DNA from: Candidatus Mcinerneyibacteriota bacterium
Lineage (GTDB): Bacteria; AUK180; JAQVHJ01
Assembly (NCBI GenBank): GCA_030630935.1
Contig: DAOVMD010000242.1
Span: 1-5,336 of the forward strand
Length of the DNA: 5,336 nt
Direction of reading: 5' to 3'
Position numbers and translations under genes: made by a program. Shown piece by piece: positions 1-5,336 of the stretch. Below the pieces are notes generated by a model, which was given only the letters and a program-made list of their open reading frames with translations, ran no database searches and had not been told where the DNA came from. Position 1 is the first letter of the stretch, and the number at the start of each line of letters is the position of its first letter.

Positions 1-25
1 AATTATAATTATAAAACGACTGATT

Positions 26-63
26 GTCATTGCGAAGAAGCGTAGCGACTGCGGCAATCTCAT
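26..63. repeat. Interspersed repeat-like element with CATTGCGA...GCGGCAATCT ends
   Basis: The segment begins GTCATTGCGA and ends GCGGCAATCTCA. Its outer arms ATTGC (29-33) and GCAAT (54-58) are inverted repeats, and the middle carries AGCGTAGCGA (39-48). From memory, near-identical intergenic elements recur in unrelated bacterial genomes, so I call it a repeat; its mobility and function are unknown. The reverse complement of the middle 10-mer occurs at 2899-2908. A T8 run at 63-70 follows, so the element could act as a weak rightward terminator for something outside the window, but the stem is imperfect. Confidence 0.6.
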
Positions 64-109
64 TTTTTTTACAAGACAAATGAAAAGAATAACAAGAATA
101 AGTAACTCT

Positions 110-136
110 CCGCCCTGAAAAAACGGGATAAACTCC
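110..136. repeat. Repeat core CCGCCCTGAA / CGGGATAAACTCC, copy 1
   Basis: The 10-mer CCGCCCTGAA (110-119) is followed by CGGGATAAACTCC (124-136). A second copy at 3026-3055 has the identical 10-mer and a 12/13 match to the second part. The CCC and GGG blocks could pair as a short stem. Two copies in separate non-coding regions, with a diverged centre, fit an interspersed repeat family rather than chance. I cannot assign a function. Confidence 0.55.
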
Positions 137-310
137 ACGTATCGGGAGACTTTTACGAGACTTATAATGGAAAATTAAAAAGCGTTTAAATATGTTTATT
201 TAACATCTGAATATAATGAGAAAATGAAATATAAAAAATGTATTAATTAAATATTACTAAAGTTGAACTCAAACATAAATGTACCAATAAGATCAAAAGA
301 ATTATATTTT

Positions 311-334
311 TCTGCTCTCTGCTATCTGCTCTCT
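311..334. repeat. Heptad short tandem repeat (TCTGCTM)
   Basis: Three 7-bp units, TCTGCTC, TCTGCTA and TCTGCTC, run in phase from 311 to 331, and a partial TCT follows to 334. The array lies between AT-rich sequence and the hairpin at 335-359. Heptanucleotide tandem repeats between genes recall the short tandemly repeated repetitive (STRR) sequences described in cyanobacteria; the resemblance is in form only and implies no relationship. Confidence 0.65.
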
Positions 335-359
335 CTTCGGTTAACGAAGTTAACCGAAG
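335..359. repeat. Perfect hairpin just downstream of hppA; possible 3'-end structure
   Basis: CTTCGGTTAAC (335-345) and GTTAACCGAAG (349-359) are exact reverse complements around a 3-nt loop, giving an 11-bp stem. It starts two bases past the hppA stop codon on the leftward transcript. An intrinsic terminator would need a U-run after the stem, but the leftward transcript continues AGAGAGCAGATAG. It could therefore be a 3'-end stabilising stem, a Rho-dependent context, or a repeat copy. The inverted repeat itself is certain; its role is inference. Confidence 0.6.
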
Positions 360-361
360 TC

Positions 362-2377
362 TTATTTCAATAAATTCTCTAATAACCCTTTACCGAGTGC
401 TAAGAATATTGGTGCTGCAACGAGAGCAACGACAGACATAAGCTTAATAAGAATATTCATAGATGGTCCGGATGTATCCTTAAATGGATCACCTACAGTA
501 TCACCAACGACTGCAGCTTTGTGAGCGTCGGAACCTTTTCCACCGAGATTTCCTTCTTCGATATATTTTTTTGCATTATCCCATGCCCCACCGCCATTTG
601 CCATCATAATTCCTAAGAGTACACCTGATGCAGTTGCTCCAGCCAGGAATCCACCGAGAGCTTCTCTTCCGAATAAAAACCCAACCAATAGTGGTGAGAT
701 AACAGCTACAATTCCCGGTAGAATCATTTCTTTCAATGCAGCTTTCGTTACGATATCAACACAGGCTGCATTATCCGGTTTCGCAGTACCTTCAAGGAGA
801 CCTTTGATCTCCTTAAACTGCCGGCGAATTTCAATAACCATTTTATTTGCAGCTTTACCAACTGATTTCATTGTAAATGCCGACATTATAAAAGGTAATA
901 GAGCTCCCAATAATAATCCAATAACAGTGGTAGGTGAGAGTAAGTCGATTCTATCGATCCCTGCAGTTTTGCTGTATGCAGAGAATAATGCCAGTGCGGT
1001 TAATGCAGCAGACCCGATTGCAAATCCTTTACCCATTGCAGCGGTTGTATTACCTAAGGTATCGAGTTTATCTGTAATCTTTCTTATTTCCGGTCCAGCT
1101 CCTGACATCTCAGCAATTCCACCTGCATTATCAGCGATTGGTCCGTAGGAATCGGTTGACATGACAATCCCAATTGTTGACAACATACTAACTGCGGCGA
1201 TTGCAATTCCGTAAAGACCTAAAGTCCAGTATGAAATAAATATTGCAATTGCAATGGTAATTAAAGGTAAAATTGTACTTTCAAATCCGATTGCAAGACC
1301 ATAAATAATTATTGTTGCAGGACCGGATTCTGCCTGTTTTGCAAGTTTTTTAATAGGTGGTCCTGATGTAAAATATTCGCTCTCTAAACCTATTAACAAC
1401 CCGGCAACTAAGCCTGTAATAATTGTCCAAAATGCATTTAATTCCATACCGGTAAATTTTATTATAAAGAACGCACCGATAATAAAGAGAATTCCACTGA
1501 GATATGTAGAATTTCTTAATGCCGATTGCGGGCTGAATTTTTTAAGAATTCCCATGGATAATATTCCAAAAAACGAAGCCAATAATCCAACCGAGATTAA
1601 TAAAATTGGGAAACTCATATAAATCAATTGTTGATCCGGATTATTAATAAACATTGCATACCCTAAAGCAATTGATGCAATAACTGAGCCGACATATGAT
1701 TCAAAAAGGTCCGCACCCATTCCAGCAGTGTCACCAACATTATCCCCGACATTATCAGCAATTACCCCGGGATTTCGTGGGTCATCTTCAGGGATTCCTG
1801 CCTCTAATTTTCCGACCAAATCCGCTCCGACATCAGCACTTTTTGTATAAATCCCCCCGCCAACTCTGGCAAAGAGTGCAATTGAGCTTGCCCCCATTGC
1901 AAAACCAGTTATGATTTTTGGATCTCGTGTCAAATAAAAAACAATTCCAACTCCGACAAGACCTAATGAAGCAACTGTCATACCCATTACAGACCCGCCC
2001 TTGAAAGATATAATTAGAGCTTCAGGGGTTCCGCCTGTGATTGCACCATGACAAGTTCGACCTGCTGACCTGGTTGCTGCTTCCATTCCAATGTATCCTG
2101 CGAGCATGGAACAAAAAGCACCACCAAGGAAGGCAATCGCTGTTCCAATTGATAAGAAATATGCTAATAAGCCAAAAACAATTATTATAAATACTGCAAT
2201 ATAAGAATATTCACGTTTTAAAAAAACCATTGCTCCTTTATGTATTTCTTTGACAATCTCTTTAATCTTTTCATTTCCTTCAGGTTTTTTCATAAGTAAG
2301 AGGAAAGTCAGTAGAGCAAAAGCTAAACCTAAAACACCTAAAATTGGATAAATAAGTGTAAATTTTTCTAAATCCAT
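362..2377 (-). CDS. hppA: Membrane-bound K+-dependent ion-pumping pyrophosphatase
   Basis: This 671-residue polytopic membrane protein hydrolyses cytosolic pyrophosphate and uses the energy to move Na+ and/or H+ across the cytoplasmic membrane. The length is normal for the family and the hydrophobic segments run from end to end. The substrate/Mg-binding block lies at about 182-225 and includes IPEDDPRNP (195-203) and DNVGDNVGD (208-216). Further conserved parts are DNAGG (416-420), [10 protein letters not shown] (442-451), GGAWDNAKK (596-604) and [14 protein letters not shown] (625-638). Ala446 in GNTTAA marks the K+-dependent class; K+-independent enzymes have Lys there. Glu226 in DLFESY matches the glutamate position of Na+-pumping members such as the Thermotoga enzyme, so Na+ transport is likely, but Na+/H+ dual pumping cannot be excluded. 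The start is supported by AGGAG at 2386-2390, 8 nt upstream. It has its own promoter and no operon partner in the window. Confidence 0.97.
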   Translation of the reverse strand: MDLEKFTLIYPILGVLGLAFALLTFLLLMKKPEGNEKIKEIVKEIHKGAMVFLKREYSYIAVFIIIVFGLLAYFLSIGTAIAFLGGAFCSMLAGYIGMEAATRSAGRTCHGAITGGTPEALIISFKGGSVMGMTVASLGLVGVGIVFYLTRDPKIITGFAMGASSIALFARVGGGIYTKSADVGADLVGKLEAGIPEDDPRNPGVIADNVGDNVGDTAGMGADLFESYVGSVIASIALGYAMFINNPDQQLIYMSFPILLISVGLLASFFGILSMGILKKFSPQSALRNSTYLSGILFIIGAFFIIKFTGMELNAFWTIITGLVAGLLIGLESEYFTSGPPIKKLAKQAESGPATIIIYGLAIGFESTILPLITIAIAIFISYWTLGLYGIAIAAVSMLSTIGIVMSTDSYGPIADNAGGIAEMSGAGPEIRKITDKLDTLGNTTAAMGKGFAIGSAALTALALFSAYSKTAGIDRIDLLSPTTVIGLLLGALLPFIMSAFTMKSVGKAANKMVIEIRRQFKEIKGLLEGTAKPDNAACVDIVTKAALKEMILPGIVAVISPLLVGFLFGREALGGFLAGATASGVLLGIMMANGGGAWDNAKKYIEEGNLGGKGSDAHKAAVVGDTVGDPFKDTSGPSMNILIKLMSVVALVAAPIFLALGKGLLENLLK

Positions 2378-2410
2378 GGTTTTTTCTCCTATTTATATGA
2401 GTTACGGTTA

Positions 2411-2439
2411 ATTTTATCATATATCCCGAAAAAAAGCAA
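2411..2439 (-). promoter_or_regulatory. Sigma70-type promoter of hppA with extended -10
   Basis: Read leftward, TTGCTT (2434-2439, a 3/6 match to TTGACA) is followed by a 17-bp spacer and TAAAAT (2411-2416), preceded by TGA as an extended -10 element (2417-2419). The start of transcription would fall near 2404, giving a leader of about 27 nt containing the AGGAG ribosome site. The -35 is weak, which the extended -10 can offset. No operator is evident. Confidence 0.6.
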
Positions 2440-2493
2440 GAAAATTTTAATGTATTTTATTTGTTATATAATAAATTTTATAAATTAAAAATT

Positions 2494-2523
2494 TTGACAT
2501 TTATTTAATAAGTATGTTATAAT
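2494..2523 (+). promoter_or_regulatory. Consensus sigma70 promoter of the TusA-like gene
   Basis: A perfect TTGACA (2494-2499) and a perfect TATAAT (2518-2523) are separated by 18 bp, and TGT before the -10 makes it an extended -10. Transcription should start near 2530, directly at the ribosome-binding site, so the leader would be only about 15 nt. Both hexamers match the consensus exactly, which predicts strong expression without an activator. The divergent hppA promoter lies about 55 bp to the left. Confidence 0.85.
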
Positions 2524-2530
2524 GATTAAA

Positions 2531-2536
2531 AAGGAG
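2531..2536 (+). promoter_or_regulatory. Ribosome-binding site that decides the TusA-like start
   Basis: AAGGAG at 2531-2536 lies 8 nt before the ATG at 2545 but only 2 nt before the in-frame ATG at 2539. The spacing favours 2545 as the start, which removes the first two residues (Met-Ile) of the longer reading. Confidence 0.7.
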
Positions 2537-2544
2537 TAATGATC

Positions 2545-2778
2545 ATGAATCATGATGAGACACTTGATGTTTTTGGTTTAATTTGTCCCTTGCCGATTGC
2601 AGAGACTGCAAAAAAGGTAAAGACAATGAAGAGTGGCATGGTCCTGGAGGTTATTGCGACTGATGAGGGAGTCAAAGCCGACTTCCCAAGTTGGTGTGAA
2701 AATACAGGCCATAAACTTTTAGAAATTACTTGGGATGAGTCCGAGGAAGCATTCAGAATCTACATAAAAGTAAAATAA
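2545..2778 (+). CDS. TusA/SirA-family sulfur-carrier (sulfurtransferase) protein
   Basis: This small cytoplasmic protein (77 residues from ATG 2545, 79 from ATG 2539) has the length and layout of the TusA/SirA/YedF family: LDVFGLICPLP near the N-terminus, then the EVIATDEG strand-turn and SWCENTGHKLLE. Cys14 in the CPLP motif is the family's persulfide-carrying residue. A second cysteine, Cys51 in WCENTGH, is frequent in bacterial members and might take part in a disulfide or persulfide relay. TusA passes sulfur toward tRNA thiolation or molybdenum-cofactor pathways, but many family members outside enteric bacteria have unknown partners. No desulfurase, DsrE-type or tRNA-thiolation gene lies nearby, so the exact acceptor is open and I give no gene symbol. 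It is monocistronic as far as the window shows, with a consensus promoter and no clear terminator after the stop. Confidence 0.9.
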   Translation: MNHDETLDVFGLICPLPIAETAKKVKTMKSGMVLEVIATDEGVKADFPSWCENTGHKLLEITWDESEEAFRIYIKVK

Positions 2779-2791
2779 AAACTTTTTAACA

Positions 2792-2818
2792 GGGATTTAT
2801 GGGATTAACGGGATGAAA
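2792..2818. repeat. Three 9-bp GGGAT-headed tandem units
   Basis: GGGATTTAT, GGGATTAAC and GGGATGAAA follow one another without gaps. They share the GGGAT head and differ in the last four bases. The array begins 13 bp past the TusA-like stop codon. It looks like a decayed microsatellite-type array; no function can be read from it. Confidence 0.5.
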
Positions 2819-2866
2819 AACAAAAAATAAACTTAACTCGCTTCGCTCAAACTTTTTTATTTTACA

Positions 2867-2879
2867 GGGAACTTAAGAG
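2867..2879. repeat. 13-bp direct repeat GGGAACTTAAGAG, copy 1
   Basis: This 13-mer recurs exactly at 3257-3269 in the same orientation, 390 bp away. Its last six bases, TAAGAG, open the 10-bp tandem repeat at 2874-2893. It could be a repeat-family core or the edge of a small inserted segment; I see no terminal inverted repeats or coding capacity between the copies. Confidence 0.5.
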
Positions 2880-2893
2880 AACATAAGAGAACA
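2874..2893. repeat. Perfect 10-bp tandem duplication TAAGAGAACA
   Basis: TAAGAGAACA occurs twice in direct succession (2874-2883 and 2884-2893), and the next base again matches. It overlaps the first copy of the 13-bp direct repeat. Confidence 0.65.
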
Positions 2894-2923
2894 TAGTATC
2901 GCTACGCTCTGCAAGGAAAAAGT

Positions 2924-2944
2924 AAGAATGAAGAATGAATAATG
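2924..2944. repeat. Heptad tandem repeat (AAGAATG)
   Basis: AAGAATG, AAGAATG and AATAATG run in phase, the third with one substitution. It has the same 7-bp period as the array at 311-334 but an unrelated unit. Confidence 0.6.
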
Positions 2945-3025
2945 GGTTTACTTTATTTAGTATGCTGCACTTGTTTAAAGCATGTGATGCTTAAGGATTC
3001 GATCGAATGTAAAAAAAATATTTCA

Positions 3026-3055
3026 CCGCCCTGAAGTGAATTCGGGGTAAACTCC
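3026..3055. repeat. Repeat core CCGCCCTGAA / CGGGGTAAACTCC, copy 2
   Basis: This is the better preserved copy of the element at 110-136. CCCTGAA (3029-3035) and TTCGGGG (3041-3047) pair across GTGAA as a 7-bp stem with one G-T pair, and GTAAACTCC follows. Copy 1 has lost most of this stem, so the hairpin may be ancestral. Confidence 0.55.
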
Positions 3056-3135
3056 GGACGCAGAGAAAATAAAAAAAGAAAAATGAATATTAAATTTTGA
3101 TCTATGAAAAAACTATTCTCTATAAATTCTTTTGA

Positions 3136-3222
3136 AATCGTTTACGATTCTTATGAAAATGATTCATAGCCTAGGGGTTTACCCCTAGGAGACGATTGAA
3201 AACAACTAGCCCTTTAGGGCTA
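3136..3222. repeat. Cluster of four hairpins, three with a TTTA loop
   Basis: AATCG-TTTA-CGATT (3136-3149), CCTAGGGG-TTTA-CCCCTAGG (3170-3189) and TAGCCC-TTTA-GGGCTA (3207-3222) are perfect inverted repeats with the same loop. TATGAA-TTCATA (3152-3168, 5-nt loop) lies between the first two. The motif ACGATT precedes both GC-rich hairpins, at 3144-3149 and 3192-3197, and TAGCC opens each (3167-3171 and 3207-3211), which suggests a duplicated module. On leftward transcripts the hairpin at 3207-3222 is followed by GTTGTTTTC, so it could help terminate the esterase operon. Otherwise the U-tracts expected of terminators are missing. Confidence 0.65.
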
Positions 3223-3256
3223 TTATGAAAATAATAAAAGAAAAAAATATTTAAAA

Positions 3257-3269
3257 GGGAACTTAAGAG
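3257..3269. repeat. 13-bp direct repeat GGGAACTTAAGAG, copy 2
   Basis: Exact copy of the 13-mer at 2867-2879. It is followed by TAAGAAACC rather than the AACATAAGAG of copy 1, so the identity stops at 13 bp. Confidence 0.5.
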
Positions 3270-3367
3270 TAAGAAACCACGTGGGGGTTCATATTAAAAA
3301 ACTAACGAGATTTTTTTAAATACTAAAATGGAGAAGAGAACCAATAGATTTAATTCGTTGGAATTTT

Positions 3368-4087
3368 CTAATTATATTTTTTCAGGAAATAAATTATATC
3401 ATCAAATAATTCAGGAGCATCATTATCCAATGTCATAACATGATATGAGTTTGTAAAAACTTTTAATTTCTTATCAGAACTTCCTAATAATCGGTATGTT
3501 TCTCTTGGGTTTTTATTAGAGATTACATGATCATCTTTTGCATAAAAAAGTCTCGAAGGGATTTTAATTTTTGGAAGGCTTTTCTTACCATACTTAACAG
3601 TTCTTAGGAATTCTCCAATTGCTTTCACGGGAACTATTTTATAATACTCTTCCTGCTTTTCTGTGCTTTTAATATCACCACCGACTCCTTTTACTGATTT
3701 TAAGAATAACCGACCAATTGCATATCCAAATAAATGCGAAAACTTTGAGACGAATGGAGCACAGATTAAAGTTAAGGTGTTTGCTTTTTCCCCGAGTTTT
3801 TCAGCTAAGATTGCCCCCAGAGTACCGCCCATTGAGAGTCCTATTATATTTATTTTATCAGAAGTTTTTAAGAGCTTTAATGCTTTATTCTCCAAAGTAT
3901 TTATCCAATCTTCAAATGTTATATTTGTTAAGTCTTTCCATTTCGTGCAATGTCCCGGTAATTTTGGGAGAAAGACCTTGAAGTTTTCCTTGTGAATTTT
4001 TTCTGCCAAGTCTATTATTGCTTGAGGAGTAGATGTGAATCCGTGAATTAAAATAACACCATTTTTATTGAAATTATTGGTCATCAT
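3368..4087 (-). CDS. Alpha/beta-hydrolase esterase/lipase (Est30-type carboxylesterase)
   Basis: This is a 239-residue single-domain alpha/beta hydrolase, close in size to the bacterial thermostable carboxylesterase Est30 and monoacylglycerol-lipase-like enzymes. It should cleave carboxylic esters such as short acyl esters or monoglycerides in the cytosol; no signal peptide is visible. Motifs: oxyanion-hole HGFTS (15-19); nucleophile elbow GLSMGG with Ser85 (83-88); the acid in YAKDDHVIS, most likely Asp186; and His216 in NSYHVMTLD. The triad is complete. Two adjacent ATGs are possible. The first, at 4087, gives a 14-bp overlap with the upstream patatin gene, and the second, at 4084, an 11-bp overlap. 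The only SD-like sequence, GAGA, is about 4 nt from the first and 7 nt from the second. A weak site plus overlap suggests translational coupling to the patatin gene. The natural substrate cannot be read from the sequence. Confidence 0.9.
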   Translation of the reverse strand: MMTNNFNKNGVILIHGFTSTPQAIIDLAEKIHKENFKVFLPKLPGHCTKWKDLTNITFEDWINTLENKALKLLKTSDKINIIGLSMGGTLGAILAEKLGEKANTLTLICAPFVSKFSHLFGYAIGRLFLKSVKGVGGDIKSTEKQEEYYKIVPVKAIGEFLRTVKYGKKSLPKIKIPSRLFYAKDDHVISNKNPRETYRLLGSSDKKLKVFTNSYHVMTLDNDAPELFDDIIYFLKKYN

Positions 4088-5336
4088 TGTTCTCTAAATA
4101 TTCTTCAATTATATATTTTCCATCTCTAACACCTTCTTGAAAAAGACCTTGAATAAAATCTTTATCGAATTTCAATGCTTTATTCAAATAATACCGTTCA
4201 TCCGGGTAAATATTAATAATGATTTTATCTTTTTTCTTCTGAATAATCGGAATGGGTTCCTTCTTTGTGAAAATTGTAATGAGTACATCCAGATCCTCGG
4301 AGATTACTGCAGAGATGGGGACATTCTCCCCGATAATCGGGATACCCCCATCCATTTTAATATCACCATTGATATTTCCGGACGGGAATAAAAATGGGAT
4401 CGAAGTACTAGCCCAAAGAATTTTTATTAATTGTTGTTTATCAAGCTCCTGGGCTACATGAAATTCCTTAATGTTTTTATAATGAAGGTTGGTTGTACAA
4501 ATTATAAACTTTGTTTTTGATTTTATTATTTTATCATAATCAAGATTTGCATTCAGTATTTTCCTCATTGGTTCCGGGTTTAAAAAACCAAGGTTAAGTA
4601 ATTCCCAGCCTTTTTTCCCGGCTAATAATAATTTTATTGCTGCTGAAGCTTTTCCTAATAAAAAAATCTCCAGAATATCAAAAACCAAACCGATAATTTT
4701 TCGTTTATCGATAAAGAATACATTTTCAAAAACGAGATTTTCCCAAATATTAAGAGCATTTTCAAAGTCACCCTGTGCAACAATTGCCCCGTTTAATGCC
4801 CCAACCGAAGTTCCCGCGACAACATCAAATTCGAGACCCAGTTTAAGTAATTCCTGAAGGACTCCCACTTCATAACTACCCCTTGCTCCACCTCCTGATA
4901 GAACCAGACCAATCTTTTTATTTCTCAGGTCAAGCTTTTCAGAATTTTGTTCAGCAGGAAGATATTTTCTGCTTGAATAAATTGAATTAAGTTTGTAAAA
5001 GAAATTGAAAAGTTCTAAAATTTTTCTTTTATTCTCGTCTCTTATAACTTTGTTCAGGACAATTATTGCCCCGGGATTAAAGGGGAGCGTAAGTGCCGAG
5101 GTTGTTTTTAAGAATTTATTTATTTTCTGCCTTTTCTTTAATTTCTCGAAATCTTTATACTTTTTAATTTTTAAAATGATGCCGGTAAATAATTCATCAT
5201 TCGAAAGATCTTTTGACACCTTTACTTTTAATGTTTTGACCCAATATTTCAATAGTTGATTTTCAATTTCAGCAAGGTCAAATTCTTTTATTTTAATTTT
5301 GGAAATCCTAAGTAACTTATATATTATAGCTTTTTG
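4074..5336 (-). CDS. Patatin-like phospholipase with N-terminal extension (partial, 5' end outside window)
   Basis: Patatin-domain (PNPLA) enzymes are Ser/Asp-dyad acyl hydrolases that release fatty acids from phospholipids or other lipids. Numbering from a TTG codon at 5250-5252: oxyanion loop SGGGARG (119-125), GTSVG with nucleophile Ser149 (147-151), ASTSIPFLFP (281-290) and DGG with Asp301 (301-303). The enzyme should be active. The first ~110 residues precede the patatin domain; they are rich in Lys and include the apolar stretch LPFNPGAIIVLNKVI (56-70). I do not recognise them. The TTG has no Shine-Dalgarno site, and the frame stays open for 28 more codons to the window edge without an ATG, so the gene probably starts outside; at least 420 codons are read here. 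No signal peptide can be judged. The downstream esterase overlaps its 3' end, indicating an operon. Confidence 0.9.
   Translation of the reverse strand, partial: QKAIIYKLLRISKIKIKEFDLAEIENQLLKYWVKTLKVKVSKDLSNDELFTGIILKIKKYKDFEKLKKRQKINKFLKTTSALTLPFNPGAIIVLNKVIRDENKRKILELFNFFYKLNSIYSSRKYLPAEQNSEKLDLRNKKIGLVLSGGGARGSYEVGVLQELLKLGLEFDVVAGTSVGALNGAIVAQGDFENALNIWENLVFENVFFIDKRKIIGLVFDILEIFLLGKASAAIKLLLAGKKGWELLNLGFLNPEPMRKILNANLDYDKIIKSKTKFIICTTNLHYKNIKEFHVAQELDKQQLIKILWASTSIPFLFPSGNINGDIKMDGGIPIIGENVPISAVISEDLDVLITIFTKKEPIPIIQKKKDKIIINIYPDERYYLNKALKFDKDFIQGLFQEGVRDGKYIIEEYLENNDDQ

Larger units (their letters stand above)
1..361. other. Repeat-rich non-coding region downstream of hppA
   Basis: I see no credible gene on either strand here. 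The stretch lies beyond the 3' end of the leftward hppA gene. It contains an interspersed-repeat-like element (26-63), a T8 run (63-70), a repeat core also found near 3026-3055 (110-136), a very AT-rich segment with no recognisable content (about 160-310), a heptad tandem repeat (311-334) and a perfect hairpin (335-359). A TATAAT string at 212-217 has no convincing -35 box and no gene behind it, so I do not call a promoter. Confidence 0.7.
2779..3367. other. Convergent non-coding spacer packed with short repeats and hairpins
   Basis: No credible gene, tRNA or rRNA is visible. The TusA-like gene runs in from the left and the patatin/esterase operon from the right. In order the region holds a 9-bp tandem repeat (2792-2818), TCGCTTCGCT (2838-2847), a 10-bp tandem repeat (2874-2893), TCGCTACGCT (2899-2908), a heptad repeat (2924-2944), a hairpin AAGCAT-GTG-ATGCTT (2978-2992), a 12-bp palindrome ATTCGATCGAAT (2997-3008), a repeat core (3026-3055), a hairpin cluster (3136-3222), CCACGTGG (3277-3284) and an A/T-only stem (3294-3319). 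Confidence 0.7.

Noticed and set aside
212-217. Rightward promoter from TATAAT
   Set aside because: There is no acceptable -35 box at the right distance and no gene downstream on the plus strand.
804-1148. Plus-strand open frame of 114 codons opposite hppA
   Set aside because: It is antisense to a fully conserved part of hppA, resembles no known protein, and lacks a plausible ribosome site or promoter.
2539-2556. Translation-control hairpin over the TusA-like start codon
   Set aside because: ATGAT (2539-2543) can pair with ATCAT (2549-2553), but five mostly A-T pairs are too weak to argue for regulation.
3136-3222. CRISPR array
   Set aside because: The hairpins have different stems and no constant repeat with regular unique spacers, and there are no cas genes.
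3294-3319. Bidirectional terminator from TTAAAAAA / TTTTTTAA
   Set aside because: The 8-bp stem is A/T only with a 10-nt loop, too weak for a confident intrinsic terminator, though the T-runs on both strands make it possible.
3663-3995. Plus-strand open frames opposite the esterase gene, also at 3718-3981
   Set aside because: They are shadows of the esterase, which has a complete catalytic triad; their composition looks unlike real protein.
4137-5259. Plus-strand open frames opposite the patatin gene (4137-4391, 4252-4461, 5005-5259)
   Set aside because: The opposite strand carries clear patatin motifs across this region, and these frames show no family features.
4074-5336. Patatin as an anti-phage effector (CBASS CapV-like)
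   Set aside because: No nucleotidyltransferase or other CBASS gene is in the window, and the partner visible is an esterase. Genes beyond the right edge could change this.

Overview
This is an AT-rich bacterial window with four protein genes: a membrane pyrophosphatase (hppA, minus strand), a small TusA-family sulfur-carrier protein (plus strand), and an overlapping minus-strand pair made of a patatin-like phospholipase followed by an alpha/beta-hydrolase esterase. The low GC, the Shine-Dalgarno sites, the sigma70-type promoters and a K+-dependent, probably Na+-type pyrophosphatase together suggest an anaerobic or energy-limited bacterium, possibly of an uncultured phylum. No gene here fixes the taxonomy, so that is inference.

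Layout. Positions 1-361 are non-coding and hold an interspersed repeat (26-63), a second repeat core (110-136), a heptad tandem repeat (311-334) and a perfect 11-bp-stem hairpin (335-359) just past the hppA stop codon. Positions 362-2377 are hppA. The spacer 2378-2544 carries back-to-back promoters, both with extended -10 boxes, for hppA (leftward) and the TusA-like gene (rightward, 2545-2778). Positions 2779-3367 are a non-coding stretch of nearly 600 bp between converging transcription units. It is a mosaic of short tandem repeats, palindromes, copies of the repeats seen at 1-361, and a cluster of hairpins that share a TTTA loop. Positions 3368-4087 (esterase) and 4074-5336 (patatin) form one minus-strand operon whose upstream end lies outside the window. 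The patatin frame stays open to the last base, so that gene is partial here.

How the genes fit together. HppA couples hydrolysis of cytosolic pyrophosphate to cation export. The TusA-like protein has the family's CPxP cysteine for persulfide relay, but no partner gene is visible. The patatin and esterase both have intact catalytic residues and overlap by 11-14 bp, which suggests translational coupling and a joint role in acyl-ester or lipid turnover. I see no new multi-gene system. The least explained parts are the TTTA-loop hairpin module in the convergent spacer and the lysine-rich region in front of the patatin domain.
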